This document shows positions 6,487-11,634 of a stretch of DNA of 11,634 nt, piece by piece. The stretch is from Gemmatimonadales bacterium UBA2960 (lineage in GTDB: Bacteria > Gemmatimonadota > Gemmatimonadetes > Longimicrobiales > Gaopeijiaceae). The stretch's first letter is position 1. Every line of letters starts with the position of its first letter. A program made the translations under genes and the position numbers. A model generated the notes under the pieces. That model was given only the letters and a program-made list of their open reading frames with translations. It was not told where the DNA came from and ran no database searches. The DNA is taken from assembly GCA_002348465.1 (NCBI GenBank), contig DEBI01000029.1, positions 15,365 through 26,998 of the forward strand, read 5' to 3'.

Positions 6487-6870
6487 TCAGCCACGTCCCT
6501 CGACGAGCGCCGTCGCGAGGCTCACCCCGAGAATGACGGCGACAACCCCGAAAACCACGGAGCCCAGCACATAGCTGCTCGCTCGAAGAGCTTCTCCGGC
6601 CCGAGCTAAAGCGACCGCCTCGTGACTAAACGTGCTGAAGGTAGTAAACGAACCAAGAACTCCGACCGCCGCGAACTGCCGAACCTCATCATTTGGAGCA
6701 ACTGTCTGCAGCCACACCAGCAGCAATCCTAGGGCGAATGAGCCCACCACGTTCACCGTGAAGGTTCCCCAGGGCAAAGCATCCCCAGCCACCGTGCTTG
6801 TCCAAGCAGAAACGTAGTAGCGCGAGATCGCTCCAAGCGCGCCACCTACCCCGACCACAAAAACTGTCAC
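6487..6870 (-). CDS. crcB: fluoride ion channel Fluc/CrcB
   Basis: The 127-residue, four-helix membrane protein matches Fluc, which lets fluoride leave the cytoplasm and works as an antiparallel dimer. Motifs in order are VGGALGAISRY (8-18) in helix 1, GTFTVNVVGSFALG (35-48) with the conserved Asn40 in helix 2, GVLGSFTTFSTFSHE (70-84) in the broken helix 3 that carries the central sodium site and the phenylalanine track, and a last hydrophobic helix (about 98-122). Length is normal. The start is GTG 6870, beginning at the usual helix 1. It lies between two lipoprotein genes on the same strand. I see no fluoride-riboswitch consensus in the 103 bases before it. A single copy is enough to form a homodimer. 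Confidence 0.92.
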   Translation of the reverse strand: MTVFVVGVGGALGAISRYYVSAWTSTVAGDALPWGTFTVNVVGSFALGLLLVWLQTVAPNDEVRQFAAVGVLGSFTTFSTFSHEAVALARAGEALRASSYVLGSVVFGVVAVILGVSLATALVEGRG

Positions 6871-6973
6871 AGGCTTCTGGCTCCACCGCCTGCTCTACCC
6901 AATGATCCGAGCAGCCAAAAGGCCCATGGAACACGAACCTCAACAAGGCGGTCTACCAATCCGTTGAAAATGA

Positions 6974-7969
6974 TCAACGACCCGCTAGCTGGCGGCCAAT
7001 CTCCACCGTCTCGAATCCGCTCTCTCCCCAGCCCATCACGAAGACACTGAAGCCTTGATCTAGGCGCATCTCAATATCACTAGAGTTAGCCGGATACCCA
7101 CAAGGGACGTCAAACTCTTTGCAGGCCGACAAAACAGACTGTATCGCGTTCTCCCAACCTTCGTGATCCAAAACGCGCTCCCCGTCGTCACCGACAGTAG
7201 AGAATAGCCCCCGGAGCGTTCCGGCCCCCGGCCAAAGCACACCGACACCCGGTACAGCAGCGATCTCTCGGACATTAGCGAGACCCTCATGGCTCTCAAC
7301 AATCACCCAGCTTACTAGCTCCCCATTTGGATCCAAGGGCCAAAGATCAGCCTTCTCCCGGTACTCAGCCTCTGTTACACCCCAGTAACCGGGAGCCGAC
7401 CCAACCCCATTCCGACGCGTACCGTCATCATCGCTATACCGCATCGCCCTGAGGCCCCAACGTACTTCCTCTGCGCTTTCAACTTCGACGAACATGATTC
7501 CGCTGACCCCAGCATCGAGCTGCAGACCGACTTCATCAACGGCCTGCTCCTCACTCTCCAGCTTGGCCATCTTCACAACAAAAGGGTGGCTAGACGCGTC
7601 TGCACCCGCCGCCTGCATCGCATTTCGGAACTCAAGAAAGGCGGGGAGACCTCTCTCTACACCGCCCTCCATGCTTCCATCGAATACATAATCGCTCATG
7701 CCGAAGCCCAGCACTTCCTCCGCTCGGTCAGATGGTGATTTCACTGGAGAAGAAGCATTCAACCGCCCTCGTGGTCGAATGCTCGGCGCATAGAGACCGA
7801 AGAGTGAACGATCACCCTCATGGAGAGTGATCATCGGGTTGAGTCGTTCTGCCGCGTCCCCCCCATCCGAACCACCGGAGATTGCTGGCTTGTTTGCCTC
7901 GCCTCCAGGACCGCAAGCAGCGATCAGGAGCGTTAGCGAGAGCTGAAGGAAACATCTGATCGTACTCAT
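6974..7969 (-). CDS. lipoprotein with HpcH/HpaI aldolase-like barrel
   Basis: The 331-residue protein has a lipoprotein signal: basic start, hydrophobic SLTLLIAAC and lipid-modified Cys19, then a Gly/Ser/Asp linker. From about residue 45 it follows the HpcH/HpaI aldolase (citrate-lyase beta-like TIM barrel) order: SLFGLYAPS, a strand FVVKM (130-134), QLDAGVSGIMFVEVESAEEV (150-169), GLRAMRY, GVGSAPGYWG, VSWVIVESHEGLANVREIAA (219-238) and VPGVGVLWPGAGTL. Cytoplasmic HpaI aldolases split hydroxy-keto-acids with a divalent metal held by Glu and Asp. Here Glu225 is present, but the place of the Asp in 'GPADLS' reads PGAGTL, with Gly250. The usual active-site Arg strand holds Lys133. It may bind rather than cleave its ligand. 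The start is ATG 7969 with AGGA upstream. It leads the leftward group. Confidence 0.82.
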   Translation of the reverse strand: MSTIRCFLQLSLTLLIAACGPGGEANKPAISGGSDGGDAAERLNPMITLHEGDRSLFGLYAPSIRPRGRLNASSPVKSPSDRAEEVLGFGMSDYVFDGSMEGGVERGLPAFLEFRNAMQAAGADASSHPFVVKMAKLESEEQAVDEVGLQLDAGVSGIMFVEVESAEEVRWGLRAMRYSDDDGTRRNGVGSAPGYWGVTEAEYREKADLWPLDPNGELVSWVIVESHEGLANVREIAAVPGVGVLWPGAGTLRGLFSTVGDDGERVLDHEGWENAIQSVLSACKEFDVPCGYPANSSDIEMRLDQGFSVFVMGWGESGFETVEIGRQLAGR

Positions 7970-8111
7970 GATGAAATCCTGCCTGAAGTCCGTGTCGAAC
8001 GCGCGATCGTAGAGCGAGGAACCCCAACCGGCAAGGATCCGCCCCCACTCATACTGAGCGCCAACCTAGACCAAAAAATGGTTAGAGGACGACGAGGGCA
8101 CAGGCAACAGT

Positions 8112-8135
8112 GCCGAGCCTGCCGCCTAACTCGGC
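8112..8135. repeat. inverted repeat in the gap after the aconitase-family gene
   Basis: GCCGAG (8112-8117) and CTCGGC (8130-8135) face each other across 12 bases, within the 200-base gap between the stop of the aconitase-family gene (8170) and the start of the aldolase-like lipoprotein gene (7969). It could stop leftward transcription, but no T-run follows on that strand. On the plus strand TCTTT follows, where no gene is known to end. Its role is uncertain and nothing else in this gap stands out. Confidence 0.3.
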
Positions 8136-8169
8136 TCTTTACTGCTAGCCCAAAAACCCGATCCTAGTC

Positions 8170-10281
8170 CTATACCGTAGATAGCTTTCTCGCCTGAGTC
8201 GGCTCAAATGGTTGGCCTGGACTCCAGCTCGTGACGTAACCACAGACTGCGCTCGCGGCAACCGAATACGGCGATCCGAGGTAGAGATTTCCGGGGCCAG
8301 AACGTCCAGGAAAATTTCGATTCTGAGACGAGATCGAAACTTCGTCCGGAGCCCTGGTTACGCCCGGACCCGCGGCGATGCAGGCTCCACACCCGGGCTC
8401 GATGAACTCCGCCCCCATGCGCTGAAAGAGGTCCAGGTAGCCCTTCTCTCGACAGTACTCGCGGACCTCAGTCGACCCGCACTGGATGAATACCTGCACA
8501 TCTGGATGCACCCTAAGACCATATGCATCTGCTTCTGCGAAGACACGAGCATACATATCCATGTCTTCCTTTTTTCCGGCGGTGCATGACCCGGCGTAGG
8601 CTATGTCTATCCTGATCGGCTCACCCCCAAGCTCGTCGATAAAAACGCCATTTCCTGGATCATTCGGCAACGCCGCCATCGGCCTTATGGTAGCAGCATC
8701 GATTTCAATGATTTTCACATACTCCGCATCCGGATCGGACTGCATGCCTTCGATCAGTGCCTCGGCTCGCGGGCGGGGCATCCCGCGTTCGTTGACCATA
8801 AATTCGACCGATTTATGGTCGGCAGCGATGATACCGGTGAATGCCCCGACCTCGGCCGCCATGTTTGTCATAGTCGCTCGCTCGTCGACGCTCAGCGCCT
8901 CGACGGCCGGCCCCGCATACTCGATGATCTGGCCGATTGCCTCGCCGTCACGGATGTAAGGGTGGCGCAAAATCTCAAGCATGTAATCCTTTGCTGTCAC
9001 GTTCGGAGCTGGCTCACCACTGATCACAACCTTGAACGACTGAGGGACCTTTACCCTCACATCCTTGGTGATCCACGAATTGAAGATGGCGGTAGTGCCT
9101 ACGCCAAAGGCAACTGCACCAATGGCGCCAGCATGTGGAGTATGAGAGTCGGTTCCGATGATCAACATGCCCGGCTCGGCATACTCCTCTAGGATTTTAG
9201 AATGGCATATCGCCTGAGATCCAAGTTTTTGTCCCATCTGTTCACCGTAGAGCTTTACCCCTTGCTTTTCAGCAAAGGTTCGTTGCTTCACCTCCAGCTC
9301 ATTGGCGACCTCCAGCAACCCCTGCTCTATACGCTCTTGGCTCATGACTTTGTCGAGAAAAGTCAGGTGGTCTCTGAAAAAAAGAATGGACTCCCGATCG
9401 ACCACCTTCGAATCAGGCCCGACCTTTTCCTCAAAGAAAATTGAAGCCATGGGCGTGACGTACTCGTGGCTGAAGCGGATGTCGGTGCGGAAAAACCCTG
9501 CGTCTCCCGGCTGAACCCAGCTCACACCAGCCTCCCCCGCAGCAGCGTCTGTCACTAGGTGCCTCGCAAAAATCTTTTCTGCGAGAGTCATCGGCCGTGA
9601 CGTCACCGCCTCAGCACTATCCGCTGGGTTGTTGCTCTGGGCCGCGGTTCGGGGGACTGAAACCTTACCCTGGAGGCGAGCGACGTTGAATTCGAAGAGT
9701 CCGCCATACTCAATTATCTGGCGGGCGATCTCATCTTTGCCCTCGGTGAACTCAGAAAGGGAAATCTCTTCTCCGTTCGCAATCCTTTTGATGATGCCGA
9801 AGTCATTCGTCGTAAGCACGCCAAGGTTCTGACAGTTCTCGTTATAGATACGCTCTATACTCTCGGCTACGACTACCTTGATGCCGGCATGCAGCTCGGC
9901 GTACGGGCTCGCCTCTCGGCTGCTTCCCTTCCCGCGACGCTTTCCTGCAACAGAACATACGAACCCCCCATCGCGCACAGCATTACGCTCCACTGGGTAG
10001 TCCGTTTCTCCCGTGGCTTGGTTTGTAGTGCGCAGCCCAAGATAAGGAAAGTCGCCCAACGTTTCGTCGTAGAAAAAGCAGATGTAGGCCGGTGTGATCT
10101 CATCAGTGGAGATCTGGTCACGTAGGGCGGACTTCAGGTCGTCGGTCAGTTCGAGATCCCGTCCTTCGTATAACTGAGCCTCCAACAACGCAGTGTCATC
10201 GACGAGATACAGTGTGCGGCCCTCGAACCGCATGGTTGTCGGACGCTTTTCGATAGTGCGACTGAGAAGGTCCTCGATCAT
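8170..10281 (-). CDS. aconitase/isopropylmalate-isomerase superfamily protein, swivel domain N-terminal
   Basis: The 703-residue enzyme holds both parts of the aconitase fold in one chain. Residues of about 15-205 form the swivel (LeuD-like) domain, with STDEITPAY (58-66) and the substrate loop GKGSSREASPYAE (117-129). Residues of about 230-690 form the [4Fe-4S] catalytic part: RFSHEYVTPM, GTDSHTPHAGAIGAVAFGVG (376-395), TMTNMAAEVGAFTG, AGSCTAGKKEDM with Cys566, PGCGACIAAGPG with Cys631 and Cys634, and NRNFPGRSGPGNLYLGSP. The three Cys and Asp378-His380 indicate an intact hydro-lyase. Swivel-first order occurs in AcnB, which also has an N-terminal HEAT-like domain absent here; AcnA has the swivel last. 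Citrate, isopropylmalate and homocitrate-type substrates are all possible. The start is ATG 10281 with AAGAGG six bases upstream. Confidence 0.88.
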   Translation of the reverse strand: MIEDLLSRTIEKRPTTMRFEGRTLYLVDDTALLEAQLYEGRDLELTDDLKSALRDQISTDEITPAYICFFYDETLGDFPYLGLRTTNQATGETDYPVERNAVRDGGFVCSVAGKRRGKGSSREASPYAELHAGIKVVVAESIERIYNENCQNLGVLTTNDFGIIKRIANGEEISLSEFTEGKDEIARQIIEYGGLFEFNVARLQGKVSVPRTAAQSNNPADSAEAVTSRPMTLAEKIFARHLVTDAAAGEAGVSWVQPGDAGFFRTDIRFSHEYVTPMASIFFEEKVGPDSKVVDRESILFFRDHLTFLDKVMSQERIEQGLLEVANELEVKQRTFAEKQGVKLYGEQMGQKLGSQAICHSKILEEYAEPGMLIIGTDSHTPHAGAIGAVAFGVGTTAIFNSWITKDVRVKVPQSFKVVISGEPAPNVTAKDYMLEILRHPYIRDGEAIGQIIEYAGPAVEALSVDERATMTNMAAEVGAFTGIIAADHKSVEFMVNERGMPRPRAEALIEGMQSDPDAEYVKIIEIDAATIRPMAALPNDPGNGVFIDELGGEPIRIDIAYAGSCTAGKKEDMDMYARVFAEADAYGLRVHPDVQVFIQCGSTEVREYCREKGYLDLFQRMGAEFIEPGCGACIAAGPGVTRAPDEVSISSQNRNFPGRSGPGNLYLGSPYSVAASAVCGYVTSWSPGQPFEPTQARKLSTV

Positions 10282-10617
10282 GCGCGCCTCTTGCTGTGGT
10301 CTCTTGCTATACCGCGGATCTCAGAAACACTGAACACCGACGGATGTCGAAAGGTGCTAGAGCGCGGGTCCGAGGCAAGTGCTAACCTAAGGCTGATGCA
10401 TGCGGGATGGCCTGGTTCTGGCCAACGACTTGATCGGTTGCGCAATTAGATCCGGGCCTAGAAGCCTCTTTGTTGCGTCAGCCTGTGGCAATGGCACGTC
10501 ATCATTGTGGCGAAAGAGCAGCGAACAGGGCGGGTCACTCCAACAAAGCTGGTTGACACTGTCACGGCTCAGAACCTTATTTATGCCCCGCGTCACGTAA
10601 CGTCGACGCACACATGA
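10282..10617. other. gene-free stretch between the aconitase-family gene and tRNA-Asn
   Basis: I see no credible gene in these 336 bases; the open frames have no recognisable protein character. The left part should hold the leftward promoter of the aconitase-family gene. On the minus strand a TATAGC lies 17 bases after a weak TTCAGT, ending about 30 bases before the start codon, but this is a poor match. The right part holds the tRNA-Asn promoter, listed separately. Confidence 0.6.
10553..10583 (+). promoter_or_regulatory. predicted sigma-70 type promoter for tRNA-Asn
   Basis: A perfect TTGACA at 10553-10558 is followed 17-19 bases later by an AT-rich block (CTTATTTAT, 10576-10584) that can serve as the -10 element. 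Transcription would start near 10590, about 28 bases before the tRNA. Confidence 0.6.
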
Positions 10618-10690
10618 TCCGGCGTAGCTCAGTTGGTAGAGCAGCTGACTGTTAATCAGCGGGTCACTGGTTCGAGTCCAGTCGCCGGAG
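10618..10690 (+). tRNA. tRNA-Asn (GTT)
   Basis: A 73-base cloverleaf. Acceptor TCCGGCG pairs with CGCCGGA, with discriminator G. The D arm is GCTCAGTTGGTAGAGC, the anticodon stem-loop is CTGACTGTTAATCAG with anticodon GTT, and the T arm is CTGGTTCGAGTCCAG. CCA is not encoded. It decodes AAC and AAT. A hairpin resembling a terminator follows 13 bases later. The change in gene style beyond it makes this tRNA a possible integration site, but no second copy of its 3' end lies in the window. Confidence 0.95.
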
Positions 10691-10703
10691 TGAGAGAAAA
10701 CCT

Positions 10704-10737
10704 AAGCCCTGCAACCCTTTCTGGGTTGGGGGGCTTT
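10704..10737 (+). terminator. probable intrinsic terminator of tRNA-Asn
   Basis: AAGCCC (10704-10709) pairs with GGGCTT (10731-10736) and, inside it, AACCC (10713-10717) pairs with GGGTT (10723-10727) around a TTTCT loop. The two helices are separated by a small internal loop. TTTGTGTT follows, a short T-rich tail. Its place 13 bases after the tRNA end fits transcription termination. Confidence 0.6.
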
Positions 10738-10761
10738 GTGTTGCCCGGCTACTACGCAGTA

Positions 10762-10782
10762 CTGGGACTCTCTCTGGGACTC
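10762..10782 (+). repeat. tandem nonamer CTGGGACTC x2
   Basis: CTGGGACTC occurs at 10762-10770 and again at 10774-10782, three bases apart, about 70 bases after tRNA-Asn. Its complement, GAGTCCCAG, is close to GAGTCCAG in the tRNA T arm, with one extra base. It could be a protein-binding repeat or chance. Confidence 0.4.
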
Positions 10783-10922
10783 ACACGGACAAGAAAAGTG
10801 ACGGATATCACGATCGCGCCGCCACTGCCGGACCCCGGAACCGCACCGGTACGAGTCGGCACACATCGGCGGCAACACACGATTTCTCCGTAGCCCGACC
10901 CCCAGTACCCCAGACCCCCCTT

Positions 10923-10952
10923 TTCCACGCCACCGCAGTCGCTACTTATAAG
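10923..10952 (+). promoter_or_regulatory. possible promoter for the small membrane-protein genes
   Basis: TATAAG at 10947-10952 matches a -10 element in five of six places. TTCCAC at 10923-10928, 18 bases before it, is a weak -35. The predicted start lies about 45 bases before the first small gene. Confidence 0.35.
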
Positions 10953-11001
10953 CGCTGTTCTGCTTGTTCAACCACCAAGCTTTGAAAAGAGGGAAATGGA
11001 T

Positions 11002-11154
11002 ATGACTACTGGAGCTGGAGTTGGTATTGGCACAGCGATAGGAGTAGCACTTTATGTCGCCACAGATGAACCAGTTTGGCTAGCGGTAGGTATCGCTCTT
11101 GGTGCAGCTCTTGGTTCGCGAAAATCAAAAGGTCAGGATGCAGATTGTGAGTAG
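11002..11154 (+). CDS. 50-residue glycine-zipper membrane hairpin protein
   Basis: A small protein with two hydrophobic helices. The first has Gly6, Gly10 and Gly14 in GVGIGTAIG and the second has Gly30, Gly34 and Gly38 in GIALGAALG, giving a GxxxGxxxG zipper in each. They are joined by a polar turn around TDEP (21-24). A basic and then acidic tail (SRKSKGQDADCE) follows. Such helices pack tightly in membranes. Small proteins of this look are widespread and mostly uncharacterised. The start is ATG 11002, with GAGGG eight bases before it (10989-10993); the ATG at 10996 is in frame but too close to that site. Its 3' end overlaps the next small gene by 17 bases. Function is unknown. Confidence 0.65.
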   Translation: MTTGAGVGIGTAIGVALYVATDEPVWLAVGIALGAALGSRKSKGQDADCE

Positions 11155-11263
11155 TCTATGGACGTGGTTCGTGGAGATGCCGTTGGTGACCTTTCTGCTT
11201 CTCATCGGCATCCCTTTGCTTCTCAGCTTATTACACGACCACCTCTTCGGTGATAAGCGTTAG
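11138..11263 (+). CDS. 41-residue single-span membrane protein
   Basis: ATG 11138 opens a 41-codon frame that overlaps the previous small gene by 17 bases in another frame and stops at 11261-11263. The product has an aromatic N-terminal part (SSLWTWFVE), one clear membrane span (PLVTFLLLIGIPLLLSLL, residues 15-32) and a polar tail HDHLFGDKR. AAAAGG (11127-11132) lies five bases upstream as a possible ribosome binding site. A GTG three codons later is an alternative start. No family is recognised. Its gene status rests on the coherent hydrophobic profile and on the strong ribosome binding site of the next gene beginning at its stop codon. Confidence 0.5.
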   Translation: MQIVSSLWTWFVEMPLVTFLLLIGIPLLLSLLHDHLFGDKR

Positions 11264-11274
11264 GAGGAATAGAT

Positions 11275-11415
11275 ATGACTACCGGCGAAGTCTTTGGTTG
11301 GGCATGGAGTCTCATAATGGTCATACCGCTATGGTTGGCGGTGCCGTTGTTCGTATACTGCGCGTTCAAGCTTTACCAGATAATAAGGGATAGGCGTGGT
11401 GGTGGTGCCCCGTGA
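11275..11415 (+). CDS. 46-residue single-span membrane protein
   Basis: ATG 11275 is preceded by GGAGGA (11263-11268), which begins at the last base of the previous stop. The product starts MTTGEVFGWAWS, has one long hydrophobic stretch (about residues 9-32, SLIMVIPLWLAVPLFVYCAF) and then a basic tail (KLYQIIRDRR) ending in GGGAP, which predicts the C-terminus in the cytoplasm. The bases around the start repeat those of the 50-residue gene (GATATGACTAC-T/C-GG). The stop TGA 11413-11415 overlaps the next start (GTGA). No family is recognised. Confidence 0.6.
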   Translation: MTTGEVFGWAWSLIMVIPLWLAVPLFVYCAFKLYQIIRDRRGGGAP

Positions 11416-11600
11416 AAAAAACGCTGAAATGGGTGGCGATTGTATTTTGTCTACTTGGATTCATTGGGCTAATAACTGGTAGCCGTGATCCCCTAACTCA
11501 GCTTTTCAGCTACACACTTGCCGCGTTCATGTTTGGGGCTGGGTTGCTGCTCTTTGGTGGCTTGGTAACGGCGATCCTTGATTCTTATCATGACCTGTAG
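11412..11600 (+). CDS. 62-residue two-span membrane protein
   Basis: The product begins MKKTLKW, then has a first hydrophobic helix (VAIVFCLLGFIGLIT, about 8-22), a polar turn GSRDPLTQ, and a second longer helix (SYTLAAFMFGAGLLLFGGLV, about 29-50), ending in AILDSYHDL. Starting from GTG 11412, it overlaps the previous stop by three bases (GTGA), so translation is probably coupled. The basic N-terminus predicts both ends inside the cytoplasm. No family is recognised. Holin-like or small transport-accessory roles are possible by shape alone. The 34 bases after its stop contain no start of a further gene before the window ends. Confidence 0.6.
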   Translation: MKKTLKWVAIVFCLLGFIGLITGSRDPLTQLFSYTLAAFMFGAGLLLFGGLVTAILDSYHDL

Positions 11601-11634
11601 AGTCGTGATGGGGTAAGGCAGGTATAGGCGTCAT

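Larger units (their letters stand above)
10738..11001. other. gene-free stretch between tRNA-Asn terminator and the small-gene cluster
   Basis: No gene is supported here. A frame of 86 codons on the plus strand begins inside the tRNA (10633) and only reads tRNA sequence, followed by a Pro/Arg/Thr-rich stretch of no recognisable family. The region contains a tandem CTGGGACTC pair, a C-rich run (about 10898-10920) and a possible promoter at 10923-10952. It could be a non-coding left border of an inserted element, but that is inference. Confidence 0.5.

Noticed and set aside
6871..6973. Possible fluoride riboswitch before crcB
   Set aside because: The minus-strand sequence does not show the conserved GGNGATGG...TTCGCC core or the pseudoknot pattern of that riboswitch.
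8212..9444. Several plus-strand frames opposite the aconitase-family gene
   Set aside because: They are antisense shadows of a gene whose cysteine and substrate motifs are complete.
10633..10893. An 86-codon plus-strand frame beginning MVEQLTVNQRVTGSSPV
   Set aside because: Its first third is a reading of tRNA-Asn, a well-known false protein, and the rest has no family character.
1..11634. CRISPR array or insertion-sequence ends
   Set aside because: No regularly spaced repeats, transposase motifs or terminal inverted repeats were seen on either strand.

Overview
The window reads as an ordinary bacterial chromosome segment of moderately high GC, with a compositionally different end after about 10.9 kb. 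It carries housekeeping genes (NAD-dependent DNA ligase, a plant/chlamydia-type enoyl-ACP reductase, three tRNAs), two predicted lipoproteins and an exported lipase. Lipobox signals, the plant-type FabI and an aconitase-family protein with its swivel domain first suggest an environmental, probably diderm, bacterium. A Gemmatimonadota-like lineage is my guess, but it rests on impression only.

Layout. 2-2470 (+): the 3' end of ligA (BRCT domain), a possible 44-residue reading frame, a polytopic DUF2157-like membrane protein and fabI, tightly packed and probably co-transcribed. 2520-5193 (+): a class-III aminotransferase, a signal-peptide lipase and a HAD phosphatase, joined by two ATGA stop/start overlaps and so probably translationally coupled. 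5244-5558 (-): a pterin-4a-carbinolamine dehydratase-like protein facing them. 5741-5932 (+): tRNA-Glu(CTC) and tRNA-Val(CAC) behind one promoter.

5942-7969 (-): a likely operon read right to left: a lipoprotein with an HpcH/HpaI aldolase-like barrel, a Fluc/CrcB fluoride channel, and a lipoprotein with a septum-formation-type domain. 8170-10281 (-): a 703-residue aconitase/isopropylmalate-isomerase superfamily protein with the swivel domain N-terminal to the catalytic part.

10618-11634 (+): tRNA-Asn(GTT) with its own promoter and a terminator-like hairpin, then a gene-poor stretch, then four very small genes (50, 41, 46 and 62 residues). All four encode hydrophobic proteins and they overlap or abut. 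Position after a tRNA, lower GC and tiny coupled membrane-protein genes make this the best candidate for an undescribed or mobile module, but no integrase is visible and the module runs to the window edge.

Several enzymes look altered at positions that normally matter: the aldolase-like lipoprotein lacks the usual second metal-ligand Asp, and the dehydratase-like protein lacks the third His and the aromatic residue of the family motif.
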